In this document: positions 34,158 through 44,270 of the stretch, in pieces
Position numbering within the stretch: position 1 is the first letter of the stretch
Layout of the letters: every line of letters starts with the position of its first letter
Assembly: GCA_022432975.1 (NCBI GenBank)
Contig: CM039510.1
Span: 13,775,381-13,839,380 of the forward strand
Length of the DNA: 64,000 bases
From: Begonia masoniana
Taxonomy: Eukaryota; Streptophyta; Magnoliopsida; Cucurbitales; Begoniaceae
Reading direction: 5' to 3'
Made by a program: the position numbers and the translations under genes
Notes under the pieces: model-generated
What the model saw: the letters and a program-made list of their open reading frames with translations, nothing else
Databases searched by the model: none
Told to the model about the DNA's origin: nothing

Positions 34158-35751
34158 TGTGTATTTTACACACTTTATTGTGTTTTTTTATACTTGATTT
34201 GATAAGCTTTCCTCAAGTATGTGAATGATTCTAATAACTTTGGTGCAAGTGTGTAGAGAAATTAAAAAATTACAGGTTTTACGAATTCGATCCGAGATAG
34301 AAAATAAGAAGGACAGAGAGAAAAATATGCAGAGGACTTCCCGATCGATCGGCCACAGTGCAGGCGATTGATCGGCTGAAGAAAAGATGAAGTTGTTTTG
34401 GCAGAGAAGTTGCCGATCGTAGGCCAAATCTTGGCGATCGATCGGCTGACGCTATGATAAGAGAACGAAAACAAAGGCATAGCCGATCGATCGGCCACAT
34501 TTGGCCGATCGATCGGCTAAAAATGAAGAATTTAAGGAGAAGACAGAAGCGTAGTCTATCGATCACAGAATTTTAGGCGATCGATCGGCTAAAGAAGCTG
34601 AATTAAAGAGGAATCCAGAGAAAGTGCCGACCAATCGGCCATTTCCCAGGCGATCGATCGGTTGAGGTGATTAGAATTACAAAACCAAGCAGAATGACTG
34701 CCGATCGATCGGCCACATTCCAAGATATCGATCGGTTGAAGTGGTATTTTTACGTGAAGTAGTCGTTAAGTCGATCGATCAGCTACACTTCAGCCGATCG
34801 ATCAGCCATTTTAATTGTTTTAATCTGTTTTAATCTCAACCGTTGAGGCTAATCGTTGGCTGCAGATTAGTTGATAATTAGTTTATAAGTTAACCTAATT
34901 AGAATGGAGAACAGTTTTCGGAGATTGAGAGATAGAGATTGAGACTGAAACTGAGCGAGAGCATCGGAAAAAGAGAATTCGAATTGACAAACCTAGTTTT
35001 TTTTTTCTCCTTCTCTTTTCAATTATGAGCATCTCTATTTATTCTATTTGTTTTCGTTACTTTAGTATGAACTAAACTTCTTTTTCTAGGGCTACGATGT
35101 AGTCAGATTATTAATATTTAGTTTTTCTTTAATTTAAGTTATTCATTTTTTGTTTTGTAATTATGTTGAATAATTTATTCTATTTTTATTGCTTGTAATT
35201 GCTTGATCACCAAAAGCATATTTGTAGGATTGTTTTGAGACTGAGAGGTAATAAATAATCGTGCACTGAATAATTTACCATGAAAATGATGTTAGACTAG
35301 AGATAGATAATGCGTTCATGTGGTAATTTAATTTCTTATTTTTAATGTATTCAATTAATTCTCAGAACTAGTGACCGAGAGATAATAATTCGGTAAGTGA
35401 ATAAGTTATCATTACTCGAGAGAGATTGATAAATAGTTTTGTGAAATTGTCATCAACACATAGAAATAGAAAGTAATGATTAAATTAGAAAGAATAAATA
35501 AGATTAATTTAAGTGAAATTGGAAACCCTAGAACTTTTTCATTACATTCTAAACTTCATTTAATTTATTCTATTTAATTTAAGTACTTTGCAAATTTATT
35601 TTAAATCAAGATTATAGAAGTTTCGTATCCATTATAAATCAGAATTAATTGTGTTTGATAATTAGTGAAATTAGTTCTCGTGGGTTCGACTCGTATTTAT
35701 ATACTTTATTACTTTTGCGGCATGTTCACTTGCGTAGGATTTTTTGCAACA
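34158..35751 (+). mobile_element. Solo LTR (1,594 bp), lineage uncertain, possibly Tat/Ogre-like
   Basis: It starts TGTGTATTTTACACAC and ends TTTTTGCAACA, with a perfect ATAAG duplication (34153-34157 and 35752-35756). The 3' part includes the phrase CTCGTGGGTTCGACTCGT, which I associate with LTR ends of Tat/Ogre-type or LARD elements. It has no coding region and lies inside the TRIM element. Confidence 0.85.
34341..34810. repeat. Array of paired GATCGATC palindromes, 72-bp period, 7 units
   Basis: Units start at about 34341, 34413, 34483, 34555, 34627, 34700 and 34771. Each holds two palindromes of the CCGATCGATCGG type about 20 bp apart, the second usually GGCGATCGATCGGCT, separated from the next pair by unrelated purine-rich sequence. 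The palindromes are more conserved than the spacers. Confidence 0.9.
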
Positions 35752-36123
35752 ATAAGTAAAGTTTCTCTATCTACCTCGTACAACGTGTTTTGAGTTAACT
35801 CTAATAATAAAATCATGTAGGATTTGACGTAGAGTGGAAAATATTAAACTAGATGCACTAGAGACTCTATAAATGGTAATAAAGTCGAAGCTCAACCGAA
35901 AATGTGGTCAACGGAGGCGTCGGGCCCCAAAGGGGGGAGATTGTGATGGTCTACCTTGTGAAGGCAAGAACTACTTAAGATTTTTTTAATTGTGAGAGTC
36001 CAACTCATATTAATGGAGGTGTACAATCTCACATTCAATGGTAGAGTGGAAAATGAATGATTTATAAGTAAAAAATTTCTCTCTACATAGTACAACTCAT
36101 TTTGGGCATTAGGGACTCCATAG

Positions 36124-36900
36124 CAATTGCGAGTCCCTTTCGAGTCATGACAGTTTAATGCTCTAAGGGTCGGATTGTTCCCGTTTCCGTCGATCCCTTT
36201 TCATGTCATAAAAAGTTTAGTTGATAAATAAATAATTGATTAACGAGTCAATTAGAATTCAATATCTTATTTAGATATAAATCTAGTCAAGCCATTGAAT
36301 TGTGAGTTTGAGTATATGGTGCGTTATTTATCTATTAATTTATGATTTTAATTAATCTTTTTTTTTTTGTTAATGAATAATTAACAGAAAGATGCATGGT
36401 TTGAAGCACTTGTAAGTGCACAAGATCCAAACAATGTCTTTTTCTTTTTTCTACCGTTTTTTCAAAAGCTAAAGAAAAAAAAAATCCAATGAATTTTCCA
36501 ATTTATATGAAATGATTTTCTATTTCTAGAATGTTTAATATATGATTTATGTCTTGTATGCAAACAATTTTAATTTTCATAAGATCGTCTGCTCCAATTA
36601 CCTACAGGGGTTCACTAAATTGGATTCCTTCTCCATTTCTGAGAGCTGGGCAAGGGAAATTACATGCTAGATGATTTCTAGCTCAAGAGAGAAAACTTGA
36701 GCTGTCATCCGCGTTAGCAGGTCTCACTTCCTTTGAGAAAATGCATTCGAACCTTCCTAATGAACGAAGAAAAAGCCACCGATTTCCCATTACAACTGTT
36801 TCGCTCTCTCTCTCTCTCAACTTTTCTCTCTCATATCACCCTTTGAAAACAAGACTACAAGTGGGGCTATTTTAACACTTTAGTTTGAAGTATGTTTCCT
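36124..36900. other. Intergenic AT-rich sequence upstream of HsfB1
   Basis: No gene, repeat array or mobile element end was recognised. A CT run lies at about 36807-36830 and leads toward the HsfB1 promoter. Confidence 0.5.
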
Positions 36901-36909
36901 TCTAAAGAT

Positions 36910-36917
36910 TTCTAGAA
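36910..36917 (+). promoter_or_regulatory. Heat-shock element core (TTCTAGAA)
   Basis: TTCTAGAA is a perfect inverted pair of nTTCn and nGAAn blocks, 80 bp upstream of the TATA box of HsfB1. Another TTC block lies close upstream. Class B Hsf genes are commonly heat-induced through class A factors, so the site fits, but a single 8-mer can occur by chance. Confidence 0.5.
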
Positions 36918-36997
36918 ACTGGCTTATAATTTTCTCTCTTTGGCTGCTTCTTCTTCTTCTTCTTCTTCTTGCTTTTTCTCTTTGGTCTTCCTCTCTC

Positions 36998-37005
36998 TAT
37001 AAAAT
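36998..37005 (+). promoter_or_regulatory. TATA box of HsfB1
   Basis: TATAAAAT follows a CT-rich stretch and lies 72 bp before the first uORF. If it is used, transcription starts near 37030, at or just inside a 14-base purine run (37023-37036). Confidence 0.6.
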
Positions 37006-37069
37006 TATACTGCAGCTGAAACAGGGAAGAAGAAGATTACCTCCCTATTAGGTCTCCCATAAGAAAGTT

Positions 37070-37132
37070 ATGGTATTGTCCTTATACCTAACCCAACAGT
37101 TTCTTCTGGTTTGCACCTATGGAGGAATCTGA
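37070..37132 (+). CDS. uORF1 of HsfB1 leader (20 codons)
   Basis: The ATG has G at -3 and G at +4. The peptide starts MVLSLYLTQQF and ends at TGA 37130-37132. It overlaps uORF2 by 14 bases in another frame, so a ribosome translating uORF1 terminates 9 bases past the uORF2 start codon. Arabidopsis TBF1/HsfB1 also has two uORFs. I cannot judge conservation of this peptide. Confidence 0.65.
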   Translation: MVLSLYLTQQFLLVCTYGGI

Positions 37133-37241
37133 TCGACGCAAGCCCTCTCCTAGTCTCTTTCACTCCATGTTCTTCCTCGTTGGTTTCTACTGCTGGGACT
37201 GGGAGTTCCTCACTGCTCTTCTTCTCTTTAGTTCGATCTGA
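37119..37241 (+). CDS. uORF2 of HsfB1 leader, conserved-peptide uORF (40 codons)
   Basis: The peptide starts MEESDRRKPSPSLF and ends with the aromatic-rich segment GFYCWDWEFLTALLLFSS. From memory this segment is nearly the same as the end of uORF2 in Arabidopsis TBF1 (HsfB1), where the uORFs repress translation until immune elicitation or stress. Its stop (TGA 37239-37241) is 107 bases before the main ATG. Conservation of the peptide across species points to a nascent-peptide effect on ribosomes. The start context is weaker (C at -3, G at +4) than that of the main ORF. Confidence 0.85.
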   Translation: MEESDRRKPSPSLFHSMFFLVGFYCWDWEFLTALLLFSSI

Positions 37242-37348
37242 AGAAAATCAAAAGGTCATTTCTCGCAAACCAAGATTAGTAAATTAGTTTTCAGGATATT
37301 TGCTTTGGGTTTTGTTTTCTCTTGGAATCCTATTTTGGCCTGGAAAAA

Positions 37349-38875
37349 ATGGCACAAAGGTCAGCTCCTGCTCCGTTTCTGACGAAAACGTATCAGTTGG
37401 TGGAAGATGAGAGCAGCGACGAAGTGATTTCATGGAGCGAGAGTGGCACTACCTTTGTCGTTTGGAAAACGGCCGATTTCGCAAACGATTTGCTTCCCAA
37501 ATTCTTTAAACACAATAATTTCTCAAGCTTTGTTCGTCAGCTCAACACTTACGTAAGTTCTTCTTCTTTCTTCTGCTTACCACTTAGTTTGGCTACGACT
37601 GCTAGTGATTCCGATCATGAAAGCCACCTGTTAACGACAAGGTGAGCTAGCTTTCTTTTGTTCCAATCGTTCTTGTTATCTTCTTACGGGCGATCTGGAT
37701 CACGAATTCGGATCCTTATGCATCCTTTTCCAGCTTCAGGAGGACACGCTGGTTGATATTCTAAAATATCGTTTCAAGCCCTCAAGATGGCGACGGAAAT
37801 TACGTAATTTTTTTTTCTTTTGGTTGACTTTTCAACCACCGTATTGACCATTTCATCCCCACCTACCGAGTAGATAAGTTTCCTCCATTTGAGGTAGGTT
37901 CCAGTAGGAGGAGAGCCACGTGTTACCTGCTAATCACGTGTTAGAATAGAAGTTGGATGCAGCAATTCCACCGTGTGGGCTCATCGAATCTAGTAGACTT
38001 GTCCGAAATAACCCTTTTTAACACAAACGCGTAAGTACAGTCCACCTCGGCTGCTGCTTGCCACGTGTCTATTGACTAGCGTAGTGTTGTCCCGTGGTTC
38101 AAATGAGATAGGACATTGGTTTTGCCAAAGCTTAAGTTAAAAGAACCTCAGCTTATCCTTAGCTCAGATAAGAGAAACGTTGGATTGTGTTTTCCTCAAA
38201 TAAATTTTGTTTCTGCAGGGGTTTCGAAAAACTGTTCCCGATAAATGGGAATTCGCGAACGACAACTTCAAGCAAGGGCAGAAGGAGCTCCTCATCAAGA
38301 TCCGTCGCCGGAAGACAGCAACTTCGACAGCTACGCAGGGAAAAACTGCTGGGAAATCAGCAGGAGTTGATCAAATGTCGCCGTCGGACTCAGGCGAGGA
38401 CGGCGGGTCGACGTCGACTTCGTCACCGGATTCGAAGAACCCGGGGTCGGTAGAGACGGTGCAAGTAACTCAGGTGGCAGAGTTGTCTGAGGAGAACCAG
38501 AAACTGAAGAAGGACAACCAGATTCTGAACTGTGAACTGGCTGAGACGAAGAAGCAGTGCGATGATCTGGTGGGTTTTCTGACGAAGTACTTGAAGGTGG
38601 GCCCGGATCAGATCGATCTAATCATGCGTCAAGGAAGCCATGCGTCAACCCAAGATGGATCAACCGGGGCCATTGGTGCCGAGGGCGACAAAGGAGGCAA
38701 AGCTATGGCGGAAGAGGAGGGAGAGAGTCTGAAGCTTTTCGGGGTTTGGTTGGTGGAGAAGAAGACAAAGAGGCTCCGTGATGACAAACAAGAATTAAAG
38801 CAGGCCCACCCCAAGTCTCTGAAATCCGTCGAATTGCGCGCGCCTTTGGGCAGGGGTAGCAACATCTGCACCTGA
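37349..38875 (+). CDS. HSFB1: Heat shock transcription factor class B1 (TBF1-like), two exons, 286 aa
   Basis: Exon 1 is 37349-37552, intron 37553-38218 (GTAAGT...TGCAG, phase 0), exon 2 38219-38875. I chose the ATG at 37349 (A at -3, G at +4) that starts [20 protein letters not shown]. Residues 8-100 form the Hsf DNA-binding domain ([16 protein letters not shown], then [14 protein letters not shown]), split by the intron at the family's usual place. Residues about 150-192 are the coiled-coil oligomerisation region, without the long insert of class A. LFGV at 241-244 is the class B repressor tetrapeptide, and KKTKR at 249-253 a likely nuclear signal. The length fits HsfB1 (about 284 aa). It should act in the nucleus as a repressor or co-regulator in heat and immune responses. 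No damage is seen. Confidence 0.95.
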
Positions 38876-38911
38876 TGATCGAGAGCGAGCGGAGACGCGG
38901 CTGTGTGTAAC

Positions 38912-38917
38912 AATAAA
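38912..38917 (+). terminator. Poly(A) signal candidate of HsfB1
   Basis: AATAAA lies 37 bases after the stop codon, with further AT-rich sequence downstream. The usual plant spacing would favour an additional, more distal signal, for example near 39090-39120. Confidence 0.45.
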
Positions 38918-39300
38918 TTTGCATTAATGTAAATTAGTTTTGAGAAGATTTTGAATGATCATGTAATTCGGTGGTTCTTTGTTGGAAGTTGGAGATCAAA
39001 AGCAAATGGGTCTCTGCTTCCATAAATTTAAAGTTGGAAGTATTAGTTGTAAGTGTTTCGTGTAACAATTTATCTCAATTTAGTATTCATAATATAATTT
39101 AAATAAAATTTTTTAAAAAATAATTTCAATAAAAAAAGTATGAAAATTTGTCGTGAAATTTAAAGATTTTATCCAAATCATTAGAGGTAAGTGGTCTCTA
39201 TCTCCAATTTCATTTCTGATACGTTGAGGGGGCCTCCAACGAGACCTTGAGTCAATAGGCTCATTAATCTATTTGTTCATTTTGCATTAACATCCTTCTT
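38918..39300. other. 3' flank of HsfB1, AT-rich, no gene
   Basis: This is probably 3' UTR and intergenic sequence up to the copia-type element. Nothing else was recognised. Confidence 0.5.
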
Positions 39301-39716
39301 CAATAGAAAATACCGAAAAAGAAAAACGAAAAAATAATGGACACCGAATTTTACGTGGAAACCCTAGAAAGGCAAAAAACCACGGGCAGAAGAGAGAATC
39401 ACTAATATCAATTCGATACGATGAGTTTTGCGACTCAAACATCAATATATAGAGAAAACGTAAAACCCTAATATTGATATACGGGCCCAACCCGACCTAA
39501 CTAGAATTCGGGTCACACCAAATTCTAACAAACTCCACCTTGACACGAATTCCACATGAGAGATCCAACGGGCTACTCGGCCCAATCCAAAGTGAATCCA
39601 GAACACTGAACTCTGACAATCTCCACCTTCAACGAAATTCCGGTGCAAAGAAAACAAATCTGCAAAACCTCATTAAAAATAAGCTCCTCTACCACAAAGG
39701 CCCCAGATGGGCCAAC

Positions 39717-41381
39717 TCAGGATCTGATACCGATCAAGTTTAAGCCCCGCTTAAACTTGAGAGATTTACCTGAGAAGAAATCGTATCTCCTTCTCCATGG
39801 TATCACTGAACTATCAGAGTTGCTGCAACGAACTCTATCTGAACATGTCGAAGACTCCACACAGAAATCGTTACCCTCGAACACATTCAATACGTAACTC
39901 ACAGTTTCATCATATCGTCTCGAAGTTTTAACCTTCCGCATTGTTCTGCATTTGACGATACCATTCTGACGTGAAACTGAACCTGATGCCTGAACATCTG
40001 TAATAGGCTGACTCATCGGCTCTGATGTACCCTCAGATCCAAACCTGAACTTCACCTGAGAACCTGACTTCTTCCGAGTCTTCTCAACCTTTCTTTTAGA
40101 AGGTGAATTCACAAAATTTGCAGCCTTATTAACTATCACATTGACTGTGGAACCCGCGATCTTCGCATGCATCACATATAATGAGGAGTATTTTTCTCCT
40201 CTCGCCACAATCAATGAACCTCTGGTAAGCTTCCATTTTCCATCACGAAAGGTGTTGCCAAACCCTTCGTCGTCAAGCTTTCCAGTCGAGACCAAATTCT
40301 TGCGGATGTCAGGGATGTGCTTCACACCTCTCAAAACCAAGGTGCTGCCGATGTTGGTCTCCAAATGCACATCTCCCATACCAATGGCTTTTGCAATGCC
40401 ACCATTTCTCATCCTCACACTTCCAAAGTCACCTGAAGTGTAGGATGTAAAGAAATCTCTCCGCGAAGTGGCATGTATTGAAGCGCCACTATCGATCACC
40501 CAACTTGTATCTTGGCAATCAGAATTTACAACATCCTCGTTGTACACACTAAAGGACTCCTCGGTGGCTGTATCTACCTCCTCGTCTGTGTCACCCTCTT
40601 CGAACATCTTTTCCTTTCCTTTGGCATTCAGATTCTCCCGAAGAAACTTGTGACAAAATCTCTTTATGTGTCCTTTCTTGCCACAATGATAACACTCAAA
40701 GTTGGCATGTTTTCCGGACTTCCTCTGACTTTGATTTCTATTGTCCGGACCTTTACTTTGACTTCTGCCCCTATTTGCAACACTCAGAGCTGAACCTATC
40801 GATGTTACACCAAAATCAATCTTACGAACCTCCTCGGCAAGAATACGATCCCTCACATCGGTAAATACCAGTTTAGCACTTCCAACTGAGTTACTAACTG
40901 CTGCTCTCATAGGCTCCCAACTATTCGGTAGAGACGCCAACAAAATTATGGCACGAACCTCATCTTCAAAATCAATTTCCACAGATAGCAATTGATTCAC
41001 AATCGTATTGAACTCATTCAGATGCGCTGCGACAGAAGCACCATCAATCATCTTCAGATTAAAAAGCTTCTTCATAAGAAATACCTTATTATTCGAAGAC
41101 GGTTTCTCATACATATCAGACAGAGTCTTCATCAAACTCGCGGTGGTCTTCTCCTTCGCCACGTTGTGAGCAACGCTTTTGGCTAGCGTCAATCGGACGA
41201 CTCCCAAAACCTTTCTATCAAGGAGATTCCATTCACCGTCTTCCATCTTCTCTGGCTTCGCACTCAGAGGAAGATCAAGATCTTTCCCGTACAAGTAATC
41301 TTCGATTTGCATTCTCCAGAATGCGAAATCTGTCCCATCGAATTTTTCAATACTAGGTCATGTGCTATCCTCACCTACCAT
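39717..41381 (-). pseudogene. Gag-protease ORF of the copia-type element, one early stop
   Basis: The natural start appears to be ATG at 41381 (MVGEDST), followed at 41360-41358 by TGA; the frame then stays open for 531 codons from the ATG at 41312 to the stop ending at 39717. Gag has the UBN2-like segment (KTLSDMYEKP, ASLPNSWEPMRAAVS), a CCHC knuckle CYHCGKKGHIKRFC, then protease WVIDSGASIHAT. The C-terminal 150 residues have no pol domain that I recognise. A long open frame despite the early TGA could mean initiation at 41312 or recent damage. Confidence 0.82.
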
Positions 41382-42367
41382 TGTTATCAAAAACAATTCC
41401 CAAAAACTGATATGTCCCGATTAATTATTTAACCCAATAATTAATCCCAAGTTTGCCCAAAAACGGATAATTTTATTCCCAAAAAGATATCCCAAAAATA
41501 TGTTGTTCCTCGCTGCTCGGGCAGAACAGAACAGAACCTTTCTGTTCTTCTTCGGCCAAGCCCTCACCAACAGAATTCCACCAATCAGAAATTCCAAATA
41601 CTCAATTTTTCAAACAAAAAATTGCTCTCCCAAACTATTCCTCTGTTCTTCGTTGCAAAGAAAAACAGCAACCAGGAACCCAATAACAGCAACCAGAAAT
41701 TTTTATTTTATTGGATCAAAATCAATCACGCTGAAAAATTCCAAAATCACACTTTTGACTTTCTCTCTCCTCTTTTACTCTTCTTGCTTCAGTGAATGAA
41801 AAACAAACCAGGAAAAAGAAAACCAGTGAAAACCAAAACTTTTTCGCAACGAATTGGCGACGGTTGGCGGTAGTGGTTGATCTCCGTCAGCGCTTCTTTC
41901 TGTCCGACGATGGCGCGGCGTGCGACGGCAGACGGTTTCCAGGCGAGCGACTTCGCTACGGCTGGCTGGGGCACGCTTCTGTTCTGTCGGTCGGTGGACG
42001 GCACAACAGAGGCTTCTTCTCTATTTTTCGCGGCGGTCGGCGGCGAGCTCGGGCTTCTCCTCTCTCCCTCTTCTTGACGGCTCTTCGCGCGGTGGTTGGC
42101 GTGGTCTTGCGATCGGCGGTGGCGATCGCGGCTATCCCTCTCCTCTCTCTGTTTTCTGTTTTTCGCGTGAGGAAGACAAGCAAAAATAGAACAAAAAAAA
42201 AAACCTTTTCCTTTTTCTTTTTTATTTCCAATTTCTTTTTCCTTTGCAAAATTCCACCGAACAAAATTGCAAACCCAATAATAGTTCGATATTGCAAACC
42301 TGAAATCGTTTGATACCCTTTGAAGAATCAAACCCTGATTTTCGAAAAACCACTTCAACCTCGAATC

Positions 42368-42379
42368 TCTGATACCAGT
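42368..42379 (-). other. Primer-binding site of the Gag-only element
   Basis: The minus strand reads TGGTATCAGAG directly after the LTR end CTAACA plus two bases (AC), as in tRNA-Met-primed elements. Confidence 0.85.
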
Positions 42380-42645
42380 TGTTAGGATTAGACGCCCTAA
42401 TCCACCTGTAACGAACAATCAGAAAATAACGAAAAAGAAAAACGAGAAAATAATGGATACCGAATTTTACGTGAAAACCCTAGAAAGGGAAAAAACCACG
42501 GGCAGGGAGAGAATCACTAATATTAATTCGGTACGATGAGTTTTGCGACTCAAGTATCAATATATAGAGAAAACGTAAAACCCTAATATTGATATACGGG
42601 TCCAACCCGGCCCAACTAGAATTTGGGTCATACCAAATTCTAACA

Positions 42646-44270
42646 TAGCTTTTCTGTCTTCTATAGTTTTTATAATGTGTTTATGATGACTCAGACCTTC
42701 TAAGCTGTCTCTTGGACTAATTCAAGGCCTACCAGAATCAGCACCCCTAAGTCTAAAACACAAAAAATCTGTAATATCAGTTAAATTTATATCAATAAAT
42801 TTTTCAGTCAATTTCCTCGTTATTTGAGGTCAACTTGTTTGCGTTTACCCAAAAAATTTCGTAAGCAATTTAATGTTTGGACACATGTAATTCGTAGATC
42901 AAATGGTCAAATCTGCGAATTTTAGAAGATATAGCGTGGTTGAATCCCAAAAATTTGCGACAGGTAAATCGAGTTACCTTAGTTGAAGTTTCGGATAGCG
43001 CTGGAATTTTTATTGAATTGGAATTTAGAAATTTATTTGAATATATATATATATTTTAGAAGCAGGAAGGGGTGGAACCCTTCTTTTCAACCGAGCACAA
43101 AGAAAGCGCGAGAGAGTGAAGGATAGTCAGTGAGAGATTTTTTATCGAGTCTCTATCTAATTCATGTCCTTGATGCCCTAATCTTCAAGTTCTGAAACGG
43201 TTCTTGAATGGTAAGTTGATTTTAGCTTCTGTTTCCATTAGTTTTCTCGTTTAACTTTTAGTTAGTGCCGGATTTCGATTTTAAGCTTGGTGTCTTATTT
43301 GTAATTTTGAAAATTGAAAAAATATGGTTATTAGTTCTAAGTTAATGAATTTCTACATATATAACTCGTCACCGTACATGATGCGAACCTCAGATGTTAG
43401 AAAATTTAGAACCGTCAACAACGTGGAGTAAACGATAAAATCGTCGTGTGATTCAAGAAAACAAAGGAACTAGAACTCGATCGAACATTGCCGTTAGAAC
43501 CGTAGTTATCAAAAAAGAAGCTTGACTCGAGCCACATTAGTTGGCTGAACTAAGGCTATCAAAGATGATCTATCAAGTCAATATTTGATAAAGATTAAGT
43601 TCTTCATAAAAAATCCAATAAAAGAATCTCTTTAAAAAAAAAACTTAAATTTTTATTAATTTCAAAAAAATCTCTCAAAAATAAATTCTAAATCATATGT
43701 TTAAATAGACAAAATAAATAAAATTATGAAAATAAAATACAAAACTAAAAAACACAAAAAAAAACTAAAAGCTTGCCGCGAATACGCGCACTGGGCGCGC
43801 GACGAGGGCCTGTGGAGCACGCAATTGAACGCGGCAAGAGTGTTGGGCTGAGTAGGGTGCACGAATGGGCTGTGTGGCGCGAAGGGCTTGCTGGGCGTGG
43901 AGATGGGGCGTTGGACGATGGTGCGTTGGGTGCATGCTGTCTGAAGATGTGGGGGTGCGGGACGTGGTGTCATGCATGCGTGGTAGCTGCGTCGTCTAGA
44001 TGAGGTGCGTTGTCGTGCTAGGGGGGCGCGCGCAGCGCGCTGCTGTGCTACGAGGGCACGCGCAGCGCGCCGCTACCTTGCTGGTGGGTGCTTCAACTTT
44101 GAAATTTTTGTACCTCGCATTTTCATGCACCTTATTGGTCTTTACTCATGTTATAATGTTACATGATTCTTGGGCTTGAGCTTAGTGGTTCTTTGGTTCA
44201 TATCAATATATGATATTACTAATTGAAAATACTCTTGGAAAAGAGTACTTGAAATTTCTAATATATTTAA
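42646..44270. other. Unassigned sequence with LTR-like traits
   Basis: No gene was recognised. The segment 43060-43220 looks like an LTR leader, with a donor-like TGGTAAGTTG at 43209. An (AT)n run lies at 43041-43055. The CpG-rich block 43775-44090 carries GCGCGCAGCGCGC-type palindromes (about 44026 and 44067). Overlapping ORFs on both strands there are composition artefacts. No LTR boundaries or target duplications were found. Confidence 0.45.

Larger units (their letters stand above)
33844..36123 (+). mobile_element. TRIM element related to Cassandra by its internal domain, without 5S; holds a solo LTR
   Basis: The element starts TGTGACGG and is flanked by CAATT (33839-33843 and 36124-36128). 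LTR-like copies lie at 33844-34085 and 35942-36123, with a partial third copy at about 35757-35870. The internal part appears twice (about 34086-34157 and 35872-35941). It has a degenerate PBS (TGGTAATAAAG at 35874) and a segment AAAATGTGGTCAACGGAGGC followed by a purine tract, closely matching the Cassandra internal part at 15290-15337. No 5S-like sequence is present. The layout LTR-internal-LTR-internal-LTR suggests a tandem element. Confidence 0.7.
39301..42645 (-). mobile_element. Non-autonomous Ty1/copia-type element encoding Gag-protease only
   Basis: On the minus strand the 5' LTR is 42645-42380 (266 bp, TGTTAG...CTAACA), followed by a PBS. A leader of about 1 kb, one ORF and a purine-rich tract near 39531-39545 (GGTGGAGTT) lead to the 3' LTR, 39530-39301, which lacks its last 35 bases. 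The LTR copies are similar but not identical. The truncated end prevents a target duplication test. No integrase, RT or RNase H region exists between the LTRs, so movement would depend on an autonomous partner. Confidence 0.88.

Noticed and set aside
37322..37348. Upstream extension of the HsfB1 frame from 37322
   Set aside because: It begins with TTG, not ATG; the ATG at 37349 has a good context and fits the family N-terminus.
41789..42418. ORFs of 113-209 codons on both strands
   Set aside because: They lie in the leader of the Gag-only element, show no domain, overlap the PBS side and LTR, and have no splice or start support.
43700..44003. ORFs on both strands near GCGCGC palindromes
   Set aside because: GC-rich LTR-like sequence lacks stops by composition; no domain was recognised.
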